A stretch of DNA of 64,000 bases from Nymphaea colorata (taxonomy: Eukaryota; Streptophyta; Magnoliopsida; Nymphaeales; Nymphaeaceae). The translations under genes and the position numbers were made by a program. The stretch is from assembly GCF_008831285.2 (NCBI RefSeq), contig NC_045140.1, positions 13,369,036 through 13,433,035 on the forward strand. Reading direction: 5' to 3'. Below the pieces are notes generated by a model. That model did not search any database. It was not told the origin of the DNA and saw only the letters and a program-made list of their open reading frames with translations. Positions 21,645 through 34,757 of this stretch are shown piece after piece (position 1 is the first letter of the stretch; every line of letters starts with the position of its first letter).

Positions 21645-24600
21645 TGGTTTACCATGGAATAGCGCCTCAAGGAACATCTCATTCTCTCCCTCCAACCTCT
21701 CCCTCGTGCTCCTCTCCTTGTCCTCGGGAAATTATGGAGCGATGATAATTTTAATTATAATATTGTGTGTGTGTGCGTGTGCACATGTGTGTGTATGAGT
21801 GAGTGAACGGGTGATCCTGACTATCCAGAGTCACACGACTATTTAACCAAGGTTGTCCATTTGATAAGCAGTTTAGAGAAAAACATGAAGAAAAAGGTAA
21901 AAAGTAAAACTAATGATAAAAATGTCTATAATTTTTTTTTATTATTTTGATTGTTTTTCTCTTAACCATTCATCATGACGTTGAACCTCATAAATGAATG
22001 ACTCTAAAAAACCATAATCACAATTATATATATATTTGCAGTTTACAAGCTAATTGCTCCTGTCACGATGGTCCTCCTAAAGAGTTATCGCACGCTTTTC
22101 TTGATAATTTTTTTTCTCAACGACACTCATACACTTATGGAAGAAGCTCCTTTTATACCAGCCACGAAATTAATCTAACTGGCGCCCAATTGGATTTAGC
22201 TATACTTAAAAAAAAAAAAAAAGGAGACCCCCATCAAGTGCCAACCTAGAAATTTTTTATTATGGTTGTTTCGTGGTACAGTGCTTGATTAGTGAGTTTG
22301 ATCTAGAATAAAACTAAATCAAGTTTTTCAACTAAATGTATCTCGAATAAATCCTAAAAAACAAGTTTCAAAAGAGCGATGGATCCCAATGCTGCTTGTT
22401 GATAAGGTGGCAGTCCTAAAACTAAGATATTCAATAACTGCCTAGGTGGTGAAAATAATAATAATTATTCTGCAACATGGCACAGGTAAGAATGCTACTA
22501 GTTTGAAAGTAACATGTTATGTTATGCAATATGAATCTCATTATTTACGTTGGGTAGGATTTTTGTGTACTCCAAAAACATTTTAATCCCATTACACATA
22601 GCAATTTGAATTTATTCTTTTGTACTTTTGTATATGCGGATCTGAATTTGACTAGTTGAATCTAATCGGGTTCACATGACGCTTTTACTTTTTGAGTTTG
22701 ATTTAGTAATATCATATTAATTTTAGTATATTTCCGTTTTCTTCTTTTTGCCTTTTATTGTCAATCGACATACAGAAGTCCCACGTGACATGCACGGTTC
22801 ATTTATTTTTTTTCTTTCAGTTTTAAATATCTAGTCATTCAAATCATTTTTCATATTTCGTCTTTTATTTTGTAAAATACGTATACAATATTATGTTTTG
22901 CTGTTTCATTCAGCTTAATCGCTGAATAGACTGGATCCTGGCTGATTTGATTCAATTTCAAATTTTAATCACGGACGGGAGTCCTTAGGGTTGGAAACTT
23001 CACTCTAGAGAATAGTGTGGAGGAGAAAAATACATGCTTGCCAAAGAATTAGGTTAAGTCTCTCAAATATAAATTAATTCCCTTGAATGAAATGGCATGA
23101 GGGCCCTTAACAGAGGAGGAAAAATTACCAGAAGGACGAAAAAACATTAAGCAATTTTCTAATGACAAGCCTGCTCTATATATATATGCGAATATTTTTA
23201 AAGCCCCAATACACGGGGAATATAATTCACATAAACATTACAAGACATGTTTTTCACTATTTCATGCCAAGGGACAACTTTTAGTAAACGCCAAATTCAG
23301 GTTGGACTGCTATAAAGTTTCAACAGAGGTTAGCATTGCAAGTTTGTCTTGACGGTAAGCTCTTGCAAATCCATTATTTGTGATGTGATCATTCATTGTT
23401 GGATTTTCAGAAAGCTTTCCGCCTGCCACGCTAGGAGGTTGCTTGAAGACCTTTTAAAGTTAAGGTGGAGGTCAAGACTCTATCTCTTCGCATAATCTGG
23501 TAAGCAGCAACCTAATCCGCCGCCATTTAGTAATAGAAACGAAGATATTCACCCTGCAATGTAGACCATTAATAAAGCGTTGGAAAGGAAAAGACTATTC
23601 AGCTACTAATGAAAATGGAGGCATTGGAAAATGCGAATATTCATCATTGGAGAAGCCTTATGTGGCTCTTGCCTGGTTTGTTTCTTCTTCTTCTATTTCT
23701 TGGCGTTTTGTTTCTTTTCAACACGTGCATCACAAGATGAAAAAGGAGTGTAAATGGTTTAGTTGGCGGCATGTCGCCTAGTAGAGATCGCACATAGGCT
23801 TAGTCAAATCCCTTTTGACTTCCTTTATATGCCAAACTAGTAGCGGGTGATCATCTCGTTTAGGACAAAACTGGTTGAGAAGAAAAAGTTTTAATAAATA
23901 ACCTGGCATTTCACCATCCAAAGGCGTTCATTTTGATAGTTTTTCGGTAGGTTTTGGATGGCGGTGCAGGAATCTGGTTTTAGATTCCAAACTAGTTTAC
24001 AAAGTAAGAGGTTTTTAACATTAAAAAAATGCCAATAAAAATAAGCAAAACGTCACTAATATCAATATGTATGATACAGTGGCGCTTCGGATGGTCTATT
24101 AGAGGGTTTGCCTTGGTGCGTTTGAGTGAGTATCTTTAGGATAATAAATGGTTAAAGGCAACCGCACAACAGATGGTGTATAAACCCCTGAATCTATTCA
24201 AGTTTCTCTTCATATACTTAAAATGAGATCTAATCCATGGTCTCAATTGGTGTGTTGAAGTTGAAACCTTCATACTGATTACGATGCCTTAATTGGTTTA
24301 CAAGTTAGACAGGTGCTTGGTTTAATGGATTGCAACTTGCAGATAACTGACCTCAATTTGCACCAAGAAAGCTGCGAGGGCCATTTAATTGCATGCCTTC
24401 AACTTCGGCTGAGTTATAGCCGCCAATGGAGTTCCTGCAACAGCTGGAATTGGTGCCCAGTTGCTACCTTGATCGTCTTTTCACCAAACAAAACTTTTGA
24501 TTCGCATTGTTGGCAGGATTCAACACGTTTTCAGCAATGTTTTCTTCTTATTCTGTCTTGCCACGGCGCACACAAACACACACATAACAGTTCATTATGT

Positions 24601-24948
24601 TTCTCACTACAAAATTTTCTTACCAGACAAACTTAAGGACACTAATGGAAATTCAAAGTTAGGAACACGTGATGTAAGACAGTTTCAACCTCATAAAGCA
24701 TAAAGTTAGGCATCTCGTGAGGCTGTAAAAATGTAAAGTTTGATCGGGAAGTCAAAACACAAAACACATTGCTAACAGTATCGAGTTCTGGGCACTGGGT
24801 TGTGCATGCACAAGGACTAAAGGAATAAAGAAAAGGGATTAGGGTATTTTTAAATTTTTTAAAAATAATGTACATTTTAGATATTTTTAACTTTTTCACA
24901 ACCCCTTTTAGCTTTTTTTTTTTTTTTGACTTAAACAAGGGCATTTTG
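21645..24948. other. Gene-poor intergenic DNA
   Basis: Includes a (TG)n tract at 21763-21795 and poly-A at 22208-22222. Short frames such as that at 24313-24636 show no domain. No intact gene is seen. Confidence 0.4.
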
Positions 24949-25653
24949 TGTTGAATAGTGGCCCCAAGCCCACATCTCGTAAGGGGATCCACTTGCAATT
25001 ACCAGATATTATTGCAAAAACGTTTTATAAATGAAGATTTTATTGAATAAAATCAAGAGATATGCATCCAAAATTAAAAGATTTTCATTACCTCCCGTTG
25101 CTGGCCATTGGGGAATTTTGGGAGGCACAGGCTACGTAGGCCTGGGCAATGAGCCGGGTCGCCGCCGGGCCGGCCTGGCCCGGCCTGATTGGGCCCGAGC
25201 TTGGGCCGGGAATTTCCCGGCCCGGCTCGTTTATATTAAAAATTTATTTTTTTAAATTTTTTTTTGTTTTAAAAATATATATTTATTATTATTAAATACA
25301 TTTTATATTTTAAAAAATTATTTTATAATTAAAAATTTATTTTTTAATTTCAAATAGACTGGGCCGGGCCGAGACCCGGGCTATCGGGCCGAGCCCGGGT
25401 TATCTCATGATTAAGGCTAAGTATTAGATTAGCTCTGTTTTTATAAATTGCCTCTTAGGATTCCCCAATGCCCAACAAAGGTTATGGCTAGAGGGAGGTA
25501 ACTTAAATCTTTTCATTTTGGATGTAAATCTTTTGATTTTATTTAATAAATCATCATTTGTAAAACGTTTTGGAATAATATCTCCGTAACTGCAAGTAGA
25601 TCTCCATGCAGTTACGAGATGTAAGGACATGGCTCAGGGCCACTATCCAATAT
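24949..25653. mobile_element. Fold-back / MULE-like element with long inverted repeats
   Basis: The arm 24949-25140 and the reverse complement of 25435-25653 align over nearly their full length. Shared blocks include ATAGTGGCCC, ACATCTCGTAA, AGATATTATT, AAAACGTTTTA, AATAAAATCAA, CATCCAAAAT and CATTGGGGAAT. Long terminal inverted repeats of this type are usual for Mutator-like or fold-back elements. No clear 9-bp target duplication is visible and no transposase is present. The centre is a GGCCCGG-rich segment. Confidence 0.7.
25138..25410. mobile_element. GGCCCGG-rich segment inside the fold-back element
   Basis: Starts TAGGCCTGGGCA, has GGGCCGGG-rich ends and a 100-bp AT-only middle. It resembles the hAT-like family at 627 and 20475. 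It may be an insertion in the loop of the fold-back element or part of it. No matched target duplication was found. Confidence 0.45.
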
Positions 25654-25789
25654 TTTTCACTTGGCTATAAGACCACCAGCTTGCTTCCACTATATGTGTG
25701 TTTCCTTATTCTTTTGTTACATGGCTTTCTATAATTGATTTATCTATCATAACTTGAATTTTATTCAAGGTTTACAGCGAAGTTTTTAT

Positions 25790-27600
25790 TTCAATGGTTT
25801 TCCATTGCAACCTTTCAAATATATCTTAACGGGCTATATATTTGATAAACAAACATTCAGCTATTCTCTTAGTTAAGGAATCAACTACTATGTCATTGGT
25901 AGATACACAATCAACTGAGATTTTATTTTTCCCAATCATTTTATGGACATAATGGTATTTCACCAATATAATTTTACTCTTTGAGCTAACAACTCTACTT
26001 TTCATAAGTGATGTCGATGCCTGATTATCATAGTATAATTAAATTGGTTCATGATCAAAACTTAATTTCAAGTATTTTAGAAACCGATTTATCTATACAG
26101 TAAAAGTAGTTGCAACGTTACATGCTATACACTCTGATTCTTGTGTATGTTGAGCAACACATCTCTGTTTTCTACAGGACGAGACTATCGCATCACCTCT
26201 TAAAAGAAAAATGTATTCAGATGTGGACTTACTATCATCTTGACAGACAACAAATATGCATCAGAATAGCCAACTAAAGTTAGGTCATCAGCTTGGTAGG
26301 ATAATTCCAGTCCTTTCATTCCATGAATATACCGAAAAATTCTTTTAACTGCTTGCTAGTGAGACTAACTAGGATTACTTTGATAACGGCTCACCAAACC
26401 GATAGGAAAACTTATGTCTGATCTAGTACAAAGCATTAAATACATTAAATTGCCAACAGCATGTGCTATGAAACATTTAATTTTCGTTGCCCTTCACCAC
26501 GACAATCACTTCTACTTAAATTTGCTTCTTTAGCTATAGGAGTTCCAATAGGTTTGCAGTTTTGCATTTAAAACTTCTTTAAGATATAATCAATATATCG
26601 TTCTTGGTTCAAACTCAAGATTTTTGAGTCTCTATCTCGAGTAATTTTTATTCCTAGTATATAAGATATTTCATACATGTCCTTCATTTCAAAGTTCCTA
26701 TTCAATGAAGTCTTTGTTTTGAGTATCATATCGTTATCATTTTAGATCAATAAAATGTCAGTAACATATAATGATAGGATACAAAAGAGACTCCTACTTT
26801 TTCAAACATATACACACTAATCTAATTGATTTGCTATGTATCAAAGCTTTGTAATTGTCTTATAAAACACAAAATACCACTGTCTTAATGATTGCTATTC
26901 TACTTATACACTTTGTCTTCATTTTCTTTAAAGATATATCCCTATAGTTGAGTCATATATATAGTTTCATTTAACTCACCATTCAGAAAAGTAGTTTTCA
27001 CATCTATCTAACAAATATCCAAGTCAGATTTAAATTTTTCGATTGATTTGAAAGCTTTATACTTTTTCTTTAGCACTCATTTATACCTAATAGGTCATCT
27101 ATCATTAGGGAGATCTACTAGTTCTTAAACTTTATTCTTTTCTATGGATTCAATTTTCTCATCCATAACATTTACCAAATTTGATGATTCATGCAAATTT
27201 ATGGTTTCATTATATGTCAGATTATCAAACATTTCATCAATATCTGTTAAATAACAAAGCTCCTCAAGAGATATACATAGTAATCACTCAAATATGAATG
27301 AGGAACTCTAGATCTTTTATGACCTAACAAAGTCTAAGATGGCGAGGTAATCAGATCAATTGGTTCATTACCAAACTATTCTTCATTCAATTTATTACCA
27401 TACCGTTTATCAGACGATTCATACTCAGTTGGTTTATTACCAAACTGTTCCCCAATCAGTTCATTACTAGACTGATTTTTTAAACAAATCAGATCATCCT
27501 CTAAATCGTTATGATCTTTCATTGGATCAATGTCGTTGTTATTGAGTTCTGTCATCGCATAGTACATAATTTTGAGAAATGCAATAGGTGAATACATTCA
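25790..27600 (-). mobile_element. Ancient Ty1/Copia remnant (element B)
   Basis: Read on the minus strand, scattered Copia fragments appear in the right order. First comes a linker with many Asn/Asp residues and YLSDYYV (about 27300-27600). Decayed reverse transcriptase words with DVKTTFLNGELNETIYM follow (about 26960-27010). Then come IGLVSRYQSNPS (about 26380) and LVGYSDA of RNase H (about 26265). No LTR, polypurine tract or continuous frame remains. It is much older than the other Copia copies in the window. Confidence 0.65.
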
Positions 27601-30090
27601 TTTATATTTTTTTTTTCCAAAGCAAAATAATGAAGGAGATTAAACTGTCATGCGCTAGAGCGCCCTAGCAATTCAAGGTCTTTGATGCATATCCATCTGT
27701 AAGCTTTTTGTTTTTCTTTGCTTTTTTTCTTTGACTTCCGCTGATGGGGAACTTTGCCGACGTGATTGTATACCACAAAGCCCACTTTTGCTCAGTCGTC
27801 GTGTTTCGCTCATCCAGTTTGTACCAATCCTAACCAAACCCGACTGACCCATTCAGCCCATTCGGCTTGCAGTGGCGCCCACTCTTGCGGCCGACCTCTC
27901 CCGTTGCAGGTCAAATTAATCCCTGTATCGTCAAGTGGGCGCCTAATATCATTGGGTGCTTCTTTGGCAGGGGGTATGATTTTTGATATTGACAACCACG
28001 GAAATCATTTTCTAAATCATCAATATCGATGCCATTTTCTCAAAAAATAAAAAATGTATATAAGAGTACTAATGATTTGTGTGTATGCATTTTGTTACGG
28101 AATTGATTAATATGGGATCCAGCAATTTATGTATAATTGAGTCAGATTCTTGACGGATCTTATTCGGTTATAGATCGGTTATAGAATGGCGTAGTTGAAT
28201 TCAACTTCAGTTGATAATTGAATCTTGGTTGCTCCATTTGATTGTTATATATATATTTTTTAAATGTGATTGCATGGATGAACTTGAAATGTTGAGAAAT
28301 GAAAAGTGAAAAAAGATCATGATTTTTTTTCCATATAAAGATCAGATTTTATGAGTTTATGTTGCCAGGGTGTCGAATTTGAAATCCTCATAAAAAGCTT
28401 ATGCAAATTCAATTTTTTCGCTTTTTAATCACTCATAGACACGTAAAATGCATTCATGGAGTTGAATTTTCAAAGGAATAAGTTGAAAATGGTAAAAAGA
28501 AACTACTCTACCGGACCACCCCATGAGCCGATTGATCTAAGCTTTTCTCCGGCCCTGTTGCGACATGTCTTGTTTTGAAAGAATAGTTGCATTTGATAAC
28601 AAAAGGAGGTAAAAAAAAGGTGTGGAAAATGTTGACGGCGGCAAAGGGTTGCGACACACGTCGGCACCAGAGCGGCGGCGGCAGCGTCTAACCGCAGTTG
28701 TGATGGAGAAATATGAGGAAAACAAGATGGCCACGTTGCGTGTATATATATATATATAAAGAAAGCGAAAACGGTGGGTACGTCGGCACAGACGTCGGCA
28801 CAGTCTCTTTACCGACGACGCTCCAGCGCAGCCTTTCCTTTTATGTTTATGTTTTCATGATGTCCAAATTAAAAACCTCTGGTGGCAGCCATGACTCCTT
28901 CTCCATCTCCTCCATCTCCTTCAAAGTTGACCATGGTAATGTTCCAATGCTTTTGCAGTAACGTGTTTTAATGGATTTCAAGAAAAGGTAGGCTCAGATT
29001 TGTCAACTGGCGTGGCTTTCTCAGGAGGTCGGCCAAGTGGAGTGGTCAAGGCAGTAGTGTTCGGGCTCGGTAGATGAATGCATGTATGAGTTTCAGCAAT
29101 GGCGGATTTAAAAACAATTGATTGAAGGTACTTATATATGTACAAAAATAAATATTAAATTTACCAATATAAAATAAAGAAATTTTAAGTAGCTGCTCAC
29201 ACGTGATCCCACCAGTGTTTATAGGTTGGAGCTCAAGCAATGACAAAGCCAGAAATTTTGAGTTGTGAGACACTCATTAAGAACTCTCATAGTTTTAGGG
29301 GCTGCTTTATATATAAAAGGCACAACAAGAGATTTTTATGGTTCTGGTGTGGACACTTGCTTATATGTGGCTCCGCTATTCAGGCCATAAAGTCTCTAAG
29401 TCCATATGAAAAAAAAAAAAAAAGCGATATAGTAAAGGAGGTTATCCTCTCCATGGTGGCGACCATGAGAACAATACCCTGAAACTCATGCTAATGTTGG
29501 AAATATTAGTATTGGTTTTGGACATTGTATAAAAAACCTGGCCGATACACCTTTTTCTATTATAGGATGTCATGAATATATATATATATATATAATATGT
29601 TTTGTATTTGAGATAATTAAAAAAAATTCAGGATCTTTAAAGAAGGTCGATTAAATGATTAATTGTTTTGGTTCTAACCATACAGCATTGGCATATATGA
29701 TGGCCAAAGATAATATTTTTATATTGGCTCATATTATGCCATATCACCGTGATACAATTTACAGTCTTCAGTTCTATAATATTTACATATTTGGAACGAT
29801 CTTTCCGTTTTTTTCTTCCTTTTCCTTAGAGTTGATTCTATGATCGTGAAATCGTAGAGCAATATTATTGTCGTTAAGTCATTATTTTTAATAACAATGA
29901 ACTTTTGGAAGTCCAGATTCCCGTACTCTTTATTAGTTCTGCACTTTGGTAATCGCCATGCGAGAATAACAATCACAGCACGGAAGAAGAAACACTATGC
30001 AGACGTGGCGGTGTAGAGTTCAAGGTTAATATTTGGTAGTTCTTGTCGTTATCCACAAATGGTGACAACTCGCTTTTAAGTTGCACCACC
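27601..30090. other. Gene-poor intergenic DNA
   Basis: No recognisable gene. A GC-rich patch at 28620-28830 contains GGCGGCGGC and CGTCGGCAC repeats. A short TA run lies at 29579-29593. Confidence 0.4.
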
Positions 30091-30094
30091 GCCT

Positions 30095-30595
30095 GCTTAC
30101 TTGAAGACTCTTATAATATTTTAAGCATGCACAAAAACAAATACATAAAATCAAGTCCTAGAATGCTAAGAAGATCAAGTTGGAGCAAACAATTAGCAAA
30201 ATATAAAGTACTTGTTCCCATTAATTTTGACCAGGTAGAAGCAGCTCGTGGCAAATATTCAATTCATATGCTATTTAATGCAGCTTCTTTGCGAAGAAGA
30301 AAAATTCGAAAGTCTTAATAACTTGTTTTGTTCCTTATAATATTTCAACCGATTTTAACCAAGAGCAAGTAACTTTGTCAAATAAAGTACTTGCTGCAAT
30401 GGCTTTTGACTTGAAAATACAAAGATGTCAGCAAATATTCGATTCATAAAATATTTTAAAACTTCTAGCTCCTTATAATATTTTAACCATGTACGGGCAA
30501 TTAACTTTGCCAAAGAAAATACATGCGGCAGTGAATTTCGACTAGAATATAAAAAGCTCGCAGCAAATATTCGATTCATGTAATATTTAATCGTG
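30095..30595 (+). repeat. Three diverged tandem copies of a 130-180 bp unit
   Basis: Each copy contains CTTATAATATTT, TTAACTTTGNCAAA or a variant, AAAGTACTTG or a variant, and GCAAATATTCGATTCAT. Copies start near 30105, 30330 and 30470. They differ by substitutions and indels, so the duplication is old. No coding function is seen. Confidence 0.6.
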
Positions 30596-31658
30596 ACATT
30601 CTCATTTGTATCACGTTTTGCATATAAGTTTGTTATATTTAGATGACATACAAAGTCTCTCCCTCATATGCATATATATATATAAAATGGTAACTGAACA
30701 TTGACTCCACCTTTTAAATAAAAACCATCCATCTTTTTCATCGGATGGTTCTGATTTATTAATTATTATTTTTTTTAAATGTACATTTTTCTTTGACGGT
30801 GGACTGTTCCCACCGTTTTTGAAGGGACGAGGGGGGATTCCTCTTCCCCCTCTGCCCGACGGTGGCATCCGCCTCCTTCGCCGGCACTGCTCGACAGATT
30901 GTTGACTCTGGTACACGTTTGATCGGTACACGTTGTAGAACATGAAGACCAACGATAGTTCTTCTCAATCCTAAACAGGAAAAGAAAAGGAGGAAACAAA
31001 CTGCAAGAAATACTTTTCCATAATTATGAGGATTATACCAACCACCACCAAAAAAGAGCCTGAAGGCCCCCATTCAACCTCAACTTGAAAAAAATTCGCT
31101 CAACTGCGCAATTTATGTAAGCCATCCCACCCTCTAGGGCAAAAACATAGTGCCCAAGAAAACGGAACAAAGATGCACGTAGACTTCGCCGGACCAGTTA
31201 TGCTATATATATATACTCTTTAGGGTATCCTAAATAATAAAAAATGCCACTAGTTTTACATAACCTATTTAAGAATTAAAATAATATTAAAACAAAAGTA
31301 TATATGGTTTTTTTCCATGTAACTAAGGTTAAACAATGAACTGAGAAACTCATGTCGGCTAGTTAAATCTTGGCTTGAGCTTGAGCTTGAGCTTCAGCTC
31401 ATGACACCACTTTTGCTAAATGAGCGGAGCTCCAGTTATACAAATTCAGCTCGTTAAGCTCGATAGGCTCATTTACAACCAAGCTAAAAATAGTAAACTC
31501 AAACATGTTTTCTGAAATTTTCTATAATATAGACTTGAAGTTTTTGTATCCCTCTTTAAGTAAATTTGGCAAAATAATGTTGAGGGATTGGGAGTAAAAG
31601 ATATAACTAGCTATCTGAAAAACTCATTAAAAATAAGGGTCATTCCTGCAAGTTTGTG

Positions 31659-31660
<2 letters not shown>
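30596..31660. other. Intergenic DNA
   Basis: No gene recognised. A short TTGAGC repeat lies at 31373-31398. A stretch near 31045-31070 (GCCTGAAGGCCCCCATTC) resembles the 3' part of the SINE at 32731 but is too short to call. Confidence 0.35.

Positions 31661-31700
<40 letters not shown>
31657..31700. repeat. Compound microsatellite (TC)n-(AC)n
   Basis: About 13 TC units followed directly by about 10 AC units. Confidence 0.95.
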
Positions 31701-31797
31701 GGGTCAGCAATGCTGAAGGCTCTGCTGAAAGTCTAAGCCGTCCTCCTTCCCCAGTGAGTCTATGAGAGAAAAAGGAAAAGAAAACAGGGAGAGTTGC

Positions 31798-31824
31798 GGG
31801 GGGGGGGGGGGGGGGGGGGGGGGG
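31798..31824 (+). repeat. Homopolymer of 27 G
   Basis: An uninterrupted G run between GAGTTGC and ACCTCC. Such runs can form G-quadruplexes and are error-prone in replication and sequencing, so the exact length is uncertain. Confidence 0.85.
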
Positions 31825-32713
31825 ACCTCCTGCCTTTCCCCACTCTGCCTCATCAACATTGAAAGAGAAAGGCCATTGTCGGCCAAAGGGAGATGAGGGC
31901 ATTTTTGAATTCCTTTGGTAAAATAGTGGACATTTTAGACTTTTTTTCTTTCACAAATCCAATTTTACAATTTTAAAAAGTTTCTTTTTGGTATTTTAAC
32001 CAGGCAGTTTGGTCATTGCACACCGGGGTGGGGGTGTGCATATAACCAGGTTTGATTGTCGATCCCGTCGTCTGAGTGTTGGGCGAGGGCTTGAGAAGTG
32101 TGCTTGAATGTTGCGAGGAGAATGTGAGAGAAAAAGTGAGTTACGTTATAGTTAGGTTGCTATGACAGCCTGCTCGTTTGAACGTGCATCCTTATCTATG
32201 TTGTGCCATTGAGTTCGAGCCAAGCTGGAGCTTATTCTGCAGAGCTCGAGCTTCTGCAGGAGCCGATCTCGACTCGGCCTACATGTACGTCAGCAAAAAT
32301 TAACTCGGCCAACATGCGGCTGAATCCGAATATCTATTCAGCCTCGTGTGTTGTACCACATCGGCATCTGATTTACTGAATCGGTCAAGGTTTTTTTTTT
32401 TTTTGGTTAATAAATTCAATGTGAATTGCAATCAAATAAATTATATTACAACTGAAGATGTCTTCTTCTTTGGAGCGACGAAATCTTTCTTTTTCTTTCC
32501 TATAGAAAAGTATTGTACTTGCTTGCCATTCCAGCAAAATCAGGCCCACAAAGTCAACTCACGGAGAGTTCCTATCCACATCTACGCATGGACTGGAACT
32601 CGGTCTGGACGCGGAACCGAATCTGGATCCACGAAGCAGTTCTCTGTTAGACCAGCCACGTGTTGGAAAGTGACTGACTCTTACGAGCTCATCATACACA
32701 TAAATAGAATATT
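31825..32713. other. Intergenic DNA
   Basis: No recognisable gene or element. GAGCTCGAGC-type motifs at 32215-32270 are like those found in small plant transposons. Confidence 0.35.
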
Positions 32714-32730
32714 CTGTGGTTTTCATTGTT
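32714..32730. repeat. 17-bp target site duplication, left copy
   Basis: CTGTGGTTTTCATTGTT is repeated exactly at 32983-32999 and brackets the SINE. This length is typical of LINE-mediated retroposition. Confidence 0.85.
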
Positions 32731-32982
32731 CCGGGTGAGCAAGGGGTATTAATCCCACCGCCCGAAAAAGGCCCGAAGGCCCCCCCATTCCCCCTGCCTC
32801 CGGGGTCCTGAGCTGCGTCGGTGTCGGCGATAGCAACGGTGCACCCTTCATCTTAGATGCCGCGCCCTACCGCCTTAAGACACATGAACATAACGCCCAC
32901 GGGAATCGAACTAGAGACCTGCTTTAGTACAGGCCCCTAGCTCAACCAGCTACGCTATGCCCCTTGAGGCCTGTGGTTTTAA
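32731..32982 (-). mobile_element. tRNA-derived SINE
   Basis: On the minus strand the 5' part contains a pol III A box, TAGCGTAGCTGG (plus positions 32946-32957), and a B box, AGTTCGATTCC (plus positions 32902-32912). The spacing is about that of a tRNA, but the acceptor stem does not pair, so it is not a functional tRNA gene. A tRNA-unrelated, GC-rich body follows. The element is flanked by perfect 17-bp duplications, strong evidence of retroposition. Its 3' end (GCTCACCCGG before the left duplication) has no A or T tail, which is unusual. Confidence 0.85.
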
Positions 32983-32999
32983 CTGTGGTTTTCATTGTT

Positions 33000-34386
33000 G
33001 AAAGGTTTGACGCTTGACAGTTTTTTCAAGAAAAAAGTGCGAATTAGATTGAAATTTTGAAAAGCCTAATAGGTTGCCCTATAAAATAAGAAAGAAAAAA
33101 TCCCAATTTTTGTCTTGACGGTGAGGTGAAAACTTTTCACGACAAAGTAGGACGGGAAAAAATTTCGCCCAGCTACCAGGCACCTTTGACTTTTTTTTTG
33201 TTTTTTTTTTGCTAAAAAAAATTTTACACCTATGAATTCTATATGTATAAATTTGCTGCTTTTAATGCTATGAGAAACGGAGGGATTCGAAGTCATGGGC
33301 AATGATTAAATTTGAAGCATGCCCTGTGTCATAGTTGGAAAATTTGACGCCTACTTCCATATCTAAAAAAGTTGTTGTTTACACGTTTTAGACGTTCTAC
33401 TTTTCCCGTGGGAACAGGATGAAACGCTTACAAAGGGGCTTCCGTTCGGCGGCTTTCAAAGATAAAAGTATTATCAATGTGCAAGTAGTGCAAGAATTTC
33501 TCTTCAATTACATTTAATTATTTTCAAAACATTAACTATTATGAATGTGATTTAGATGTCTTAAAAGAAAAAGTAGAACATGGATTTCTCCCGTCGTTGG
33601 AATATCTCCGGCCTCTCCCCAGATACAACATTGCATCAGTCTGCATGCACAGGAGAAAGGATGCATAGATGACCAGAGGATTTCCGTTCCTAAAAAAAGA
33701 AAAATAAATCCATCTTTTTTTTTAAAAAAAAAATTGGGTTTTAAGGAAGACTCTCGTATTTACTCCGTGGTGCAAACCCCAACTCTGTGTTTTTTTTTTT
33801 ATGTTTTTTTATTTTATTTTATCCTGAAGTAATAAATTAAACAATATTAACATGATATATAACGACAGAGTCAGTGATAGGAGCAGAACCTCGCCTCATG
33901 GTAGAAACATAATAAAGTTATTAATTTGTGGGGTTATAATGGGCACCGGCCCATGCATTGCCATCTCTGATTACAAAAAGAGGCACATGATTCACATATC
34001 CTGGTGATATGGAAAACAACATTTCATGTAGTGCCTTTGGGCGTTTGTAGATAGTAAGTTTATAACTTTTATAAGGTAGGTCCACTTCCCTGTGGCAGGC
34101 GAGAGTTTTTCATAATAAAATATACAAAAAATTAAAAAAACCAACTTGACTTTTGATATTGTTGAGAACACACTTAAGTCTCTACACCGTTATTCAAGGA
34201 TGTATTTTCCGTCAGTCACTGTTTTATCTCTGCCAAATAATATTATTAATTCATGTTTAACTATAATATTTGAATTGTCATTATTTAGTAATATAAAAAT
34301 TTACTTTTTTGGAGCCATAAAACTATCCAAGAAAATCCCATATTTAGACATATTTATTATTGTTTTAAGTGTGCAAAATTTTCTAA

Positions 34387-34420
<34 letters not shown>

Positions 34421-34757
34421 GACATTAGTCTTTCAAAATCATTCAACCATTTAATTCATTACGATGAAAACAAAAAAATGATAAATATTTTAATCATCTA
34501 ATAGACCTCTATCGCCTTGTTCTTCTTTCAACTGCTTCGTATAAACAGCTACTTAGTTGACTCTGGAGTTATCAGTCACTTTACTTTTTATTTATATATA
34601 CATATAGCGAGAGAAAATAACAGCAGCCACACAGTCTGCTCTCGCGGGTTTTCCTTCTTTTTCAACGTTGACGCGAACAAATCCTCCGCAACTCTGACTG
34701 CGTGGCGAGATCGCGTTCTTAAAGAGGCAAAAGCCACAACTTGGGACACGGTATGGC
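33000..34757. other. Intergenic DNA upstream of the P450 gene
   Basis: AT-rich, with poly-T and poly-A runs (33190-33230 and 33715-33735) and a (TA)n tract at 34389-34418. No gene recognised. Confidence 0.4.

Noticed and set aside
24313-24636. Plus-strand open frame and a minus-strand peptide-like stretch (WAPIPAVAGTPLAAITQPKL)
   Set aside because: Neither extends into further exon-like sequence with consistent splice sites. Could be a trace of a gene, but support is too weak.
25005-25255. Gene starting MKILLNKIKRYASK
   Set aside because: It lies in the left arm of the inverted-repeat element and runs into GGCCCGG repeats.
32880-32970. A tRNA gene on the minus strand
   Set aside because: A and B boxes are present, but the acceptor stem does not pair, the downstream body is unrelated, and 17-bp target duplications mark the whole block as a SINE.
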